Shown piece after piece: positions 26,175-33,897 of a DNA stretch of 64,000 nt. The stretch's first letter is position 1. Each line of letters begins with the position of its first letter. The notes below the pieces were generated by a model. It was not told the origin of the DNA. It searched no databases and saw only the letters and a list, made by a program, of their open reading frames with translations. Source of the DNA: Alienimonas californiensis (lineage in GTDB: Bacteria > Planctomycetota > Planctomycetia > Planctomycetales > Planctomycetaceae); NCBI RefSeq assembly GCF_007743815.1, contig NZ_CP036265.1, forward strand, positions 3,738,823 to 3,802,822, written 5' to 3'. Both the position numbers and the translations under genes were made by a program.

Positions 26175-27003
26175 CGTCGCCCTCTTTCACGGTGGCAGTG
26201 GGGTTTTTGGAGATGAGGTTGCCGATCGCGGAGTCGTAGCCGACCTCCACCAGTCGGATCTTGCCGATGTACTTGCCGCCGCCGGTCATGCGGACGACTT
26301 CCAGTTCGTCGCCCTCACGCAGGCCGTCGTCGCTGCCGACGGAGATGGCGACCTTGGTGCCGGCGCTGCCGCGTTCGTCCACGGCGGTGATCTTGCCGGA
26401 GACGTCCGGAGCGGGATCGGTGCCGGTGAAGGCGGAGTTCGGGGCGATCCCGATTTCGCGGAGCTGAGCCCGCAGGGAGGCGACCTCGTCCAGCAGCCGG
26501 CCGTTCGTCTGAGCCATCTGGGTGATGGTGACGGACTGGCTGAAGGCTTCGTCGGTGAGGGCGGCGATCTCGCCCTCGGAGGCGACGAACTTCTCGGAGA
26601 GATCCGCCGTCCGCTGGCGACCGGCGAGCACCTCGACGCGGCGGTCCTCGGCCTCGGCCTGGGCGATCTCGGTGTCCGCCGTCTGCACGTTCAGGGCGGT
26701 GTTGGTGGTCGCCAGTTCGCCCTGGAGGAGCTGGTTCTGCTGGGCGAGCTGCGTGGCGGTCTGCGTTTGCAGGTCGCGCTCGTCGGTCACCTTGGCCAGT
26801 TCGGCCTCGATGTCGCCGATCTGCTTGAGGAGTTCCTCCTCGCGGTCCTTCAGGCGGGTCTCGAGCGTGGCGTACTGATCCTTCTGGGTTTCCAGTTCTT
26901 TACGGTAGTTGAACTGAGCGGAGTAGACCGCCGCCGACAGCGAGGCGAACACCAGGCTGAGGGCCAGGATCAGCCCGATCAGGATTTTGCCGAACAGGGT
27001 CAT
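26155..27003 (-). CDS. Membrane-anchored coiled-coil protein
   Basis: 282 aa from ATG 27003. N-terminal membrane helix (ILIGLILALSLVFASLSAAV), then a long coiled coil from about 35 to 185 rich in Glu/Gln/Lys (ETQKDQYATLETRLKDREEE), and a C-terminal beta domain with ISVGSDDGLREGDELEVVR and YIGKIRLVEV. That last part resembles the small C-terminal domain of FlgT or similar outer-membrane-linked proteins. Role unknown; envelope spacer or scaffold is likely. TACACT lies at 27044-27039 upstream without a -35. Confidence 0.8.
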   Translation of the reverse strand: MTLFGKILIGLILALSLVFASLSAAVYSAQFNYRKELETQKDQYATLETRLKDREEELLKQIGDIEAELAKVTDERDLQTQTATQLAQQNQLLQGELATTNTALNVQTADTEIAQAEAEDRRVEVLAGRQRTADLSEKFVASEGEIAALTDEAFSQSVTITQMAQTNGRLLDEVASLRAQLREIGIAPNSAFTGTDPAPDVSGKITAVDERGSAGTKVAISVGSDDGLREGDELEVVRMTGGGKYIGKIRLVEVGYDSAIGNLISKNPTATVKEGDDVKTRL

Positions 27004-27137
27004 GGCGGGGGGCGGCGGCGTGGGGGGCGAACGAAGAAGTGTAGGGGCGCGGCGACGATGCGGGGGAGGCCCGCCGGCGGCGGGCGTCCGGCGTCAGCGG
27101 GACGGACGACTCAGGGGGGCGTCTTGTTCAAAGCGTC

Positions 27138-27791
27138 TTATTCGAGGCGTTCGGTCAGTTGCTGACGACGCCGCTCCGCCCGGGCCAGCGCCCCCTCCAG
27201 CCGCACCTTGCGGTCCTTCAGGGCGGCGATCTGTTCCAGCACGCGGTAGAGGTCCGTCCGGATCGCGTCGAGTTCCGAGGCGAGGCGATCGGCGTCCTCG
27301 GCCCGGGTGGCGGCCTCGGAACGAAGCTGTTCGGCCTGATCGACCAAACGGGCGCCCTCGGCGGTGACGGCCTTCAGCTCTTCCGTCAGGCGCTCGAACT
27401 CCGACTGCTGGAAGGCGAGGCGGGCGTCCATCGCGGTCCGATCCGCTTTATTCAGGCGGGTGCGGAGCGGCGCCTCGGCGGCCATCCGGTCCACCCGGTC
27501 CTGGAGGGCCTGGCGTTCGGCCTGGAGGCGGTTCGTGCGTTCGCGGTAGGCGGCGACGACGGCGGCGGCCAGGGAGTCCGAGGTCGTGACCGTCTCCGTG
27601 GTCACCCGATCGGTCACCTGAAACCGGACCGGCTGTTCGCCGCCGCCGACGCGGGTGATGGAGAACTCGTCCAGTTCCGCCCGCCGCGCGTCCCAGTTCT
27701 GCCCGCCGGCGCTGATCGCCGCGGCAAAGCCGCAGAACAGCACGCAGAGCACGAACGCGGCGACCGCCAGCGGTTTGCCGAGTCGGGCCAT
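27138..27791 (-). CDS. Membrane-anchored coiled-coil protein 2
   Basis: 217 aa from ATG 27791. One N-terminal helix (PLAVAAFVLCVLFCGFAAAI), a short polar region and a coiled coil from about 75 to the C-terminus (ERLTEELKAVTAEGARLVDQ and so on) ending in a basic stretch. Same orientation and general plan as the next gene at 26155-27003, 134 bp away, so they likely act together in the envelope. The family is not recognised. Confidence 0.75.
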   Translation of the reverse strand: MARLGKPLAVAAFVLCVLFCGFAAAISAGGQNWDARRAELDEFSITRVGGGEQPVRFQVTDRVTTETVTTSDSLAAAVVAAYRERTNRLQAERQALQDRVDRMAAEAPLRTRLNKADRTAMDARLAFQQSEFERLTEELKAVTAEGARLVDQAEQLRSEAATRAEDADRLASELDAIRTDLYRVLEQIAALKDRKVRLEGALARAERRRQQLTERLE

Positions 27792-28239
27792 GAGGGAATG
27801 TGGAACGGGGGCGCGGGGAAAGCGACGCGGAACGGTCGCGGGAGGCCGATATCGTGCGGGGGGCGCGCGGGCCTGTCAAACTGCGATCGGCGTTGCAAGT
27901 CCGCCGGATGAACGTCGTTCGCCCCCGACCACAGGACCGCGCCAACCGCCCCGACGGGTCGTGCGGGCCGCGGCGACCGCCCGGATTGTTCGGGTCCGGC
28001 GCCGCGGGCGGACCCGGCCCGTTGCGGGCGGTCGGGGGATTCTCGCGGCGGGGGGAGGGGGCGGGCGCCGACGGCTCCGGCGGCGCCCGCCTGTTCAATG
28101 AAATCTTCCAGCGGAACTCCCTACTATTCCGGGAACGCTGTCGCCTCGGGGGCGTTTCGATACTCTCGGGAAGCGTCCGCGGCGCCGTCCGGCCCCGTTC
28201 CCTCCGTCGCCCACCACCCCCTCCCGCAAGGTCTCGCCT
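27792..28239. other. Divergent intergenic region, 448 bp
   Basis: Between the coiled-coil gene (minus) and the STAS-membrane gene (plus). No credible gene. Leftward promoter candidate at 27851-27879. Rightward, TACTAT (28122-28127) and GATACT (28158-28163) look like -10 hexamers but have no clear -35. The sequence around 28095-28130 is locally A/T-rich compared with the rest. Confidence 0.45.
27851..27879 (-). promoter_or_regulatory. Promoter candidate for the 27138-27791 gene
   Basis: Minus strand TTGACA (27879-27874), 17-bp spacer, CACGAT (27856-27851). A perfect -35 with a weak -10. Similar CA-starting -10 boxes follow TTGAC at 39774 and 43041. Confidence 0.45.
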
Positions 28240-29166
28240 GTGGCCACCGAGCGCGCCTGCCGGTTCGAGCAGGACGGCAATCTGCTCATTATCACCCTGC
28301 TCCCGGAACTGGCGGAGGTGCCGTGGGCGGACGTGGAGGAGATTGGGTCCAGCCTGGAGACCCGGGTGTTGGATCGGGACAAGCCGCAGGTGATCGTCGA
28401 CCTGACCCCGCTGGCCCACATGGGCAGCGGGATGGTCGCCCTGGTGGTGCGAATCTGGAAGGCCGCCCAGCAGCAGGGCGGGAAGTTCGCGGTGGTGAAC
28501 GATCACGAACTGGTTGGGGAGGTGCTCCAGTTGGCGGGGCTGGCCGACCGCTGGACGATTGTGTCCACCCGGGACGAGGCCCGTAAACGCCTCGACGTCC
28601 GCGCCAGGGCCGCCCCGGCCCGGGCGGCGATCGTCGGCGGGGCCCCCGCCGCGGCGGCGGCCGGCGGCGGCGGACTGCTGGCGGCCTGCGGGGTGGGCGC
28701 GGTGTTGCTGAGTGCCGCGGCGTTGATCCTCATGTTCCTCGCCCCGGACCTGCTGCCCGCCCTGGCCCTGAAGGCGACGCTGTTCGCCGGGGCCGTGATC
28801 GGCATTGTGCTCGGCACCCTCACGCTGGCGTGGTACCTCGGCGTGCCCCGGTTCACCGGCGTGGGCGTGCTGCTGTGCAGCGTGGCGCTGCTGATCGCCG
28901 GGCTGGTGCTCGAACCGAATCGGCTCCCCGCGGACGACGGTCCGAACGACTCCGCGGACCTCGTCGTCCCCGACGCCGAGCCTTCCACGGCCCCGCAGGC
29001 TCCCGGCTCCACGGCCGACCCGCTCGCGGAACCGGCCCCCGAACCCCCGTCGACCCCCGCGGAGGCTCTCAACGGCGCGAGCGACGACGCGGCCCTGATC
29101 GGCGCGGGCCAACCAGACGCCGGCCGCCCGACCGAAGTCCTCTCCGCCGGCTCCGTCCGCGACTGA
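28240..29166 (+). CDS. STAS domain fused to a four-helix membrane region
   Basis: 308 aa from GTG 28240. Residues 1-110 form a STAS (anti-sigma-factor antagonist-like) domain: NLLIITLLPELAEVPWADVE, then VIVDLTPLAHMGSGMVALVV, where SGMV replaces the usual phosphorylatable SSG-type turn (Ser is kept), and FAVVNDHELVGEVLQLAGLA. After a Gly/Ala linker there are about four membrane helices (130-225), and an acidic Pro/Ala-rich tail. A soluble regulator tied to the membrane is unusual. The GspE-like gene follows 75 bp downstream in the same direction. Confidence 0.85.
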   Translation: MATERACRFEQDGNLLIITLLPELAEVPWADVEEIGSSLETRVLDRDKPQVIVDLTPLAHMGSGMVALVVRIWKAAQQQGGKFAVVNDHELVGEVLQLAGLADRWTIVSTRDEARKRLDVRARAAPARAAIVGGAPAAAAAGGGGLLAACGVGAVLLSAAALILMFLAPDLLPALALKATLFAGAVIGIVLGTLTLAWYLGVPRFTGVGVLLCSVALLIAGLVLEPNRLPADDGPNDSADLVVPDAEPSTAPQAPGSTADPLAEPAPEPPSTPAEALNGASDDAALIGAGQPDAGRPTEVLSAGSVRD

Positions 29167-29241
29167 CGCCCGCGGGGACGCCGCCCCCGCCGCCCCGTTT
29201 TCGTTCACCTCTCTCACACCGTCTCCCGCCGGATCGCCCCC

Positions 29242-30657
29242 GTGAGTACCGACGAACCGAACGCCGACCGTCCGAAGTCGGGCAATCCCGCCCGGCCGCG
29301 GCGGAACCCCTCCGAGCAGCGGGCCCTCCAAGCGGAGCTGCGCGAACTGGCGGACGTGGTCGGCCCCGGCCCGCTCGTCGATCTGCTGCTGGAACGGGCG
29401 TTCCAGATGCAGGCGACGGACATCCACCTCGACCCGACCGGCAACGACCTGCGGGTCCGCGTTCGGGTGGACGGGCTGTTGCACGACATCCTCCGCCTGC
29501 CCTCGGACACCCAGAACCAGGTGATCAGCCGGGTCAAGCTGCTGGGCGGGATGGACATCACGGAGCGCCGTCACGCCCAGGACGGGCACATCTCCAACAG
29601 CATCGCCGGCGTCGAGCGGGACGTGCGGATCGGCAGCGGGCCGACGATCCACGGCGAACGGCTCGTGCTGCGGCTCATGCCCGAAAGCGGGAACTTCACC
29701 CGGCTGGAGGAACTGGGCATTCGACAAGCCCAGCAGGAACTGCTCGAACGGCAGCTCAACCGGCCGTACGGCATGATCCTGGCGGTCGGCCCGGTCGGCA
29801 GCGGCAAGACGACCACCATGTACGCCGGCCTGCACGGCCTGAACGAACCCCACCGCAGCCTCGTCACGATCGAAGACCCGGTCGAACGTCGGATCGAGGG
29901 CGTGAACCAGATTCAGGTCGACAACCGGACCAGCTTCGGCTTCGCCGAGGCCCTGCGGGCCTGCCTGCGGCAGGACCCGAACGTGATGATGGTCGGCGAG
30001 ATCCGCGACGCGGAGACCGCCCACATCGCCGGCCGGGCGGCGCTGACCGGGGTGCTGGTGCTCTCCACGATGCACGCCAACGACGCGGCCAGCGCCGTCG
30101 ACGTACTGCGGGAGTTCGACGTGCCGCCGGCCGTCATCGCGGATTCGGTCAACTGCATCGTCTCCCAGCGCCTGCTCCGCCGGGCCAGCGAACGCAGCCG
30201 GGAGGAGTACAGCGCGGACGACGCCACCGCGGAGATCCTCGGCCTCTCCGCCGAGGAGCGGGCCGACGCCACGTTGGTGCGGGGCATTCCCTCGGAGGAG
30301 AACTTCCAGACCGGCTACGTCGGCCGGACCGGCGTTTACGAGGTGATGCCGATCGACGGCGACGTGCGGAAGGCGATCCTCCGCGGCGCCCCCACGCGGG
30401 AGATCCGTGACATCGCCCGGGCCAACGGGATGAGCAGTTTGGAATCCGAAGCCCGGGCGAAGGCGCTGTCCGGGGAAACCACCGTCGAGGAGTTCGTGCG
30501 GTTGCAGGCCGGCCTCTCCGACGATCCGACCGGCAAGCGGGACCGCACGCACGGCGAGTTCGCCGGCAACCCGGATCGCCGCCCCGACGGCCCGCCGCAG
30601 GGCGGCGGCGACGGCCGGTCGAATCCGCCGAAGTCGTCCACCGTCCGCGTCGCCTGA
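29242..30657 (+). CDS. GspE/PilB-type secretion ATPase
   Basis: 471 aa from GTG 29242. Core of the type II/IV pilus ATPase family: LLLERAFQMQATDIHLDPTG, then Walker A GPVGSGKTTT near 182-190, aspartate/Walker B region NVMMVGEIRDAETA, and the His box LSTMHANDAASA. Near the C-terminus a GYVGRTGVYEVMPID segment is present, but the tetra-Cys zinc motif of classical GspE is absent and the N-terminal MshEN-type domain is missing. No pilin, GspF-like or secretin gene adjoins, so it must work with parts encoded elsewhere. Confidence 0.92.
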   Translation: MSTDEPNADRPKSGNPARPRRNPSEQRALQAELRELADVVGPGPLVDLLLERAFQMQATDIHLDPTGNDLRVRVRVDGLLHDILRLPSDTQNQVISRVKLLGGMDITERRHAQDGHISNSIAGVERDVRIGSGPTIHGERLVLRLMPESGNFTRLEELGIRQAQQELLERQLNRPYGMILAVGPVGSGKTTTMYAGLHGLNEPHRSLVTIEDPVERRIEGVNQIQVDNRTSFGFAEALRACLRQDPNVMMVGEIRDAETAHIAGRAALTGVLVLSTMHANDAASAVDVLREFDVPPAVIADSVNCIVSQRLLRRASERSREEYSADDATAEILGLSAEERADATLVRGIPSEENFQTGYVGRTGVYEVMPIDGDVRKAILRGAPTREIRDIARANGMSSLESEARAKALSGETTVEEFVRLQAGLSDDPTGKRDRTHGEFAGNPDRRPDGPPQGGGDGRSNPPKSSTVRVA

Positions 30658-30682
30658 GCGGCTGTCCGTCGGGCCGTCAAGG

Positions 30683-30750
30683 TTTGCCGTCGCCGCTAGG
30701 CGGCGCGAGGTTGCTGGCCTGTCGACGCGCCGCTTAACAGCGACGGCGAA
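30683..30750. terminator. Family-A element, full hairpin (68 bp)
   Basis: Two arms with some mismatches (left arm TTTGCCGTCGCCGCTAGGCG..., right arm ending CGACGGCGAA) around a 15-20 bp loop. Between the convergent GspE-like gene and the metallopeptidase gene, so a bidirectional terminator role fits. Confidence 0.75.
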
Positions 30751-30769
30751 CCGATTTGTCCCGTCCGCC

Positions 30770-32137
30770 TCACTCCGTCTTCACGGCCGTCAGCCGCACG
30801 GTGAGGCGGCCGTCGTTGTCGTCCAGTTGGCCCCACTTGTCCCGGCAACGGAGCACCAACTGGCCTGACGCCGGGGCGGTGAACGTGCCGGCGGCGCCCA
30901 GTTCGAACTCCTCGCTGAGGGTGTAGTCGTTCGGGTCGAAGATCGCCCCGACCAGCCGGCCGCGGCCGTCCTCCCCGCCGTCGGCGGTCACCGGCGGCGG
31001 CGGTTCGGTCGGTTCGGCGTCGTCCTCCGGCTTCGGCTCCTCGTAGTCGTCGTCCAGCACGGTGACGTGCGTGGGGCGGGGTTCGTCCCGGCCGACGCTC
31101 CACTCGCCCTCGGCGGCGTATTCGATCACGACGCCCTCCGTCAGTTCCGCGGCCCCGGGCTGCCAGCCGGCGTCCGCCTTCAGCCGGGCGGTCGCCCGAC
31201 GGCCCTCCCGCAGCGGGCGGTAGCGGCCCTTCCAATCCCAAGCGATCAGGTCCGGCCGCACGCCCTGTTCGAGCACGTCGAGGAAGAAGTCGTATTCGAA
31301 GGTGATCTCCCGCGCCATCGGCCCGTAGACGGACTCGAAGCTCAGCTTGCCGTCCTCGTTCATCAGGCTCACGCCCAGCGGGCGGTAGCGGTCGCGGTAG
31401 TTCGGGTTGTAGGCCAGCACGTGCGCCAACGCCCAGCGCCAGGCGTAGTTCTCCCAGCTGTCGCCGGTGACGGCGTTCGGGTCGAGGATCTCACGCAGGG
31501 TTTGCCGCGGCGAGGTTTGCAGGTGGCTCATCACCGGCTCAGAGACCCGCACGCTGACGTCGCCCTGACGGAAGTAGGAGCCCAGTTCCGCCAGCCCCTC
31601 GCTGTACCAGACCGGCCCGGTGCCGCCGAAGGTCAGCATGCAGTAGGCATGGACGGACTCGTGCAGCGGGGTGCCGCGGCGGGAGGAGGCGTAGGCGGTC
31701 GCGCTGGCGTCGGTGGCCCGGAACTGGCCGGTGAAGGTGTTTTGCAGGCCCATCGTCGAGCCGATCGTGACTCCGCCGCCCTCGCGCATCTTCGCGGCGG
31801 CCTCGGGCGGCAGCGGCACGCCCTGCCATTTCGCGGTGTCCTTCCAGACCAGCAATGGGATCGGCTTGCGCAGCGGCGCGCCGAAGAACCGGCCGACCAG
31901 ATCGAGCATCGTTTCCAACTCGACCAGCAGCGCCTCGGATTTCTCCGCGGGCAGGTCGGTGGTGAGGATCACGTTCCGGCTGCGAAAGACGTTCAACGCC
32001 GGGCCGGTCGCCTCTCCCGCATTGCCGGCATCGCCGCTGGCCGGCGGCTGGGCGAGCGCCGGGCCGCAACACGTTAACGCGGCGAGGGCGGCGAAGGTCA
32101 GGCCGAAGGTGCGGCGGGCGGAACGCGGGGCGGGCAC
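30770..32137 (-). CDS. Secreted HExxH zinc metallopeptidase with C-terminal beta domain
   Basis: 455 aa from GTG 32137, with signal peptide LTFAALAALTCCGPALAQ. The peptidase part has H159-E160-S-V-H163 and, downstream, WYSEGLAE with E180 as probable third zinc ligand (gluzincin-like, as in DUF1570 proteins). The C-terminal 70 residues read LVGAIFDPNDYTLSEEFELG then LVLRCRDKWGQLDDNDG, a galactose-binding lectin-like (PA-IL) or C2-like beta sandwich. An acidic linker joins the two. A weak TATTCT -10 (32176-32171) is upstream. Substrates unknown; extracellular or periplasmic. Confidence 0.82.
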   Translation of the reverse strand: MPAPRSARRTFGLTFAALAALTCCGPALAQPPASGDAGNAGEATGPALNVFRSRNVILTTDLPAEKSEALLVELETMLDLVGRFFGAPLRKPIPLLVWKDTAKWQGVPLPPEAAAKMREGGGVTIGSTMGLQNTFTGQFRATDASATAYASSRRGTPLHESVHAYCMLTFGGTGPVWYSEGLAELGSYFRQGDVSVRVSEPVMSHLQTSPRQTLREILDPNAVTGDSWENYAWRWALAHVLAYNPNYRDRYRPLGVSLMNEDGKLSFESVYGPMAREITFEYDFFLDVLEQGVRPDLIAWDWKGRYRPLREGRRATARLKADAGWQPGAAELTEGVVIEYAAEGEWSVGRDEPRPTHVTVLDDDYEEPKPEDDAEPTEPPPPVTADGGEDGRGRLVGAIFDPNDYTLSEEFELGAAGTFTAPASGQLVLRCRDKWGQLDDNDGRLTVRLTAVKTE

Positions 32138-32203
32138 GGGGCGTCTCTCAAGGCGGGGCGTCGTGCGGCCAGAATAACGTCCCCGCCGTCCCGCGGCCGG
32201 CGT

Positions 32204-33799
32204 TCAGTCCGCCCGCCAGAAGCTCACGACCACCGAGCCGGCGTTGTCGTGTAGTTGGCCCCACCGGTCGCGGCAGCGCACGGCGAGGTGGCCGTCGGTC
32301 GGCGCCACGAACTCGCCCTCCGCGCCGAGTTCGATTTCTTCCGAGAAGCTCAGCCCGACCGGGTCGAACACCGCGGCCACGAGGACGCCGCGGGAGTCCG
32401 CGAGCCCGTCCGCGTCGCAGGGGGCGTAGGCCGCCGCCGGAGGCCCGGCGGGGTCGGCCGGGGCGGGGTCGGCGTCGAAGTGCGGGACCGGAGCATCCGG
32501 ACCGACGATCCAATGCCCCCACGTGCGTACCCTCAGGCGCTGCCCCTCCACGACCGCCAGCCCCGTTGGCTGCCACCCGCGGCGGGCGATCACCTCACCC
32601 CCCGTCCAGTTCCCCCGGCCCGGCGGGATGGGCGCAGCGGCGACCGACCAGTCCCAGGCGGTCAGCGCCGGGTCCGCTCCCTGCTCGAACGTGTCCAGAA
32701 AGTGGTCGAATTCGAAGGCGATGCGGGGGGCGTCCCGGCCGAAGGCGGCGTCGTAGCGGTCTTCGACGGCGTCGGCGAGGGATTCGGCGACCTCCGGGGC
32801 CGGCGGCGGCGCCGGCCGCAGCAGCGTGGCCCCGCCCGGCCCCGAACCGACCGATTGCACGACCACCTGCTGAACCGGCTGCGAGGGCGACTGGGACGCG
32901 GCGAGCGTCGCTTCCGCAGAGCCCATGCCCGACAGCAGCCCCGGCAACGCGTCCCGGAAGCGGGCGGCGTAATTGGGGTTGTGCAACATCATGTGGGTGA
33001 ACGCCCACCGAAACGGAACCGACGTCGCCGGGTCCAGCCCGTAGGGAGCGAAGTCCTCGTTGAGGGCCGGCGGGCCGGCGGCGAAGTCCGCGATCTCCGC
33101 GGCGTGGGGTCGTTCGTCGGGGTGGGCGGCGGTGTGCCGAAGGTAGTCGTACTCCCGCTTAACCACGCACACGCGGCCGCCGCCGGTCGTGCGATACCGG
33201 CCGACTTCCGCCAGCCCGTCCCGCAGCCAACTGGACGCGGTGACGCCGTAGTCCGTCGCCAACAACGCCGCGACGGCGCCGCGGCCCGCCATCCCGCCGG
33301 CGGCCGGGCCGTACCATTCGGTGCGGTCCGGGCTGTCCTGCTGGGCGACCAAGACCCCGTTCATGACGCGCGCGGCGGGCAGCAGAGCGGTTCCCCCGGG
33401 CGTTGCGCGGGCGGCGCCGGCCTGCCACGGCAGGGGGAGGTTCTCCCACGGCTCACCTTGATCCCAGGCGAACAGCCTCACCGGGTCGCCGGCGATCGTC
33501 ACGCCCGGGAAGGGGCGGGCGGGGATCCCCCGCTGCGGGCGGCGGGGCCGGTCCGGCTCGGTCTTCAACAGGCGCCGCACCGCCTCCGCGTTCGCCGCCG
33601 CCCGCGCCCCTTCCGCCGCGGCCAGTTCCGGCGAAAGGTCCGTGTGCAGCGTGAGGTTGGGGAGCGTATAGGCCCGGATCTCCGGCGGGACGGCGCCGTC
33701 CGCCGGGGGCGGGTCCGGCGGCGGGTCCGCCGCCAGGACCGGGGCACAGGAGACGACCAACGCGGCCGCGAACGGGACAAACGGGCGGACGCCGAACAC
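32204..33799 (-). CDS. Secreted paralogue of the metallopeptidase, active site lost
   Basis: 531 aa from GTG 33799. Signal peptide FVPFAAALVVSCAPVLAA. It keeps the general plan, the WxxDGLAEVGRY segment, the HNPNYAARFRD and FDHFLDTFEQGADPALTAWD blocks and the C-terminal beta domain (LVAAVFDPVGLSFSEEIELG, RCRDRWGQLHDNAG) of its downstream neighbour. The zinc motif is gone: the place of HESVH is R173-G-A-V-A177, and the third ligand Glu is D194. An extra Pro/Ala linker sits before the late part. Likely a non-catalytic partner or a sugar-binding decoy of the active paralogue. Confidence 0.8.
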   Translation of the reverse strand: MFGVRPFVPFAAALVVSCAPVLAADPPPDPPPADGAVPPEIRAYTLPNLTLHTDLSPELAAAEGARAAANAEAVRRLLKTEPDRPRRPQRGIPARPFPGVTIAGDPVRLFAWDQGEPWENLPLPWQAGAARATPGGTALLPAARVMNGVLVAQQDSPDRTEWYGPAAGGMAGRGAVAALLATDYGVTASSWLRDGLAEVGRYRTTGGGRVCVVKREYDYLRHTAAHPDERPHAAEIADFAAGPPALNEDFAPYGLDPATSVPFRWAFTHMMLHNPNYAARFRDALPGLLSGMGSAEATLAASQSPSQPVQQVVVQSVGSGPGGATLLRPAPPPAPEVAESLADAVEDRYDAAFGRDAPRIAFEFDHFLDTFEQGADPALTAWDWSVAAAPIPPGRGNWTGGEVIARRGWQPTGLAVVEGQRLRVRTWGHWIVGPDAPVPHFDADPAPADPAGPPAAAYAPCDADGLADSRGVLVAAVFDPVGLSFSEEIELGAEGEFVAPTDGHLAVRCRDRWGQLHDNAGSVVVSFWRAD

Positions 33800-33897
33800 G
33801 TTGAGACTCCGAATGGAGCGAAACTGAGGGGAGCCTTCAACCTACCGGGCCTGATCCGCCCGCGGAAGACCTTCCTCCGATCGCACCCCGGCGTGCC

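Noticed and set aside
27448-30552. A 1034-codon minus-strand open frame
   Set aside because: It runs antisense to the STAS and GspE-like genes and into a coiled-coil gene in another frame. Composition (His/Arg/Pro/Gly-rich, no motif) is that of a shadow frame in GC-rich DNA.
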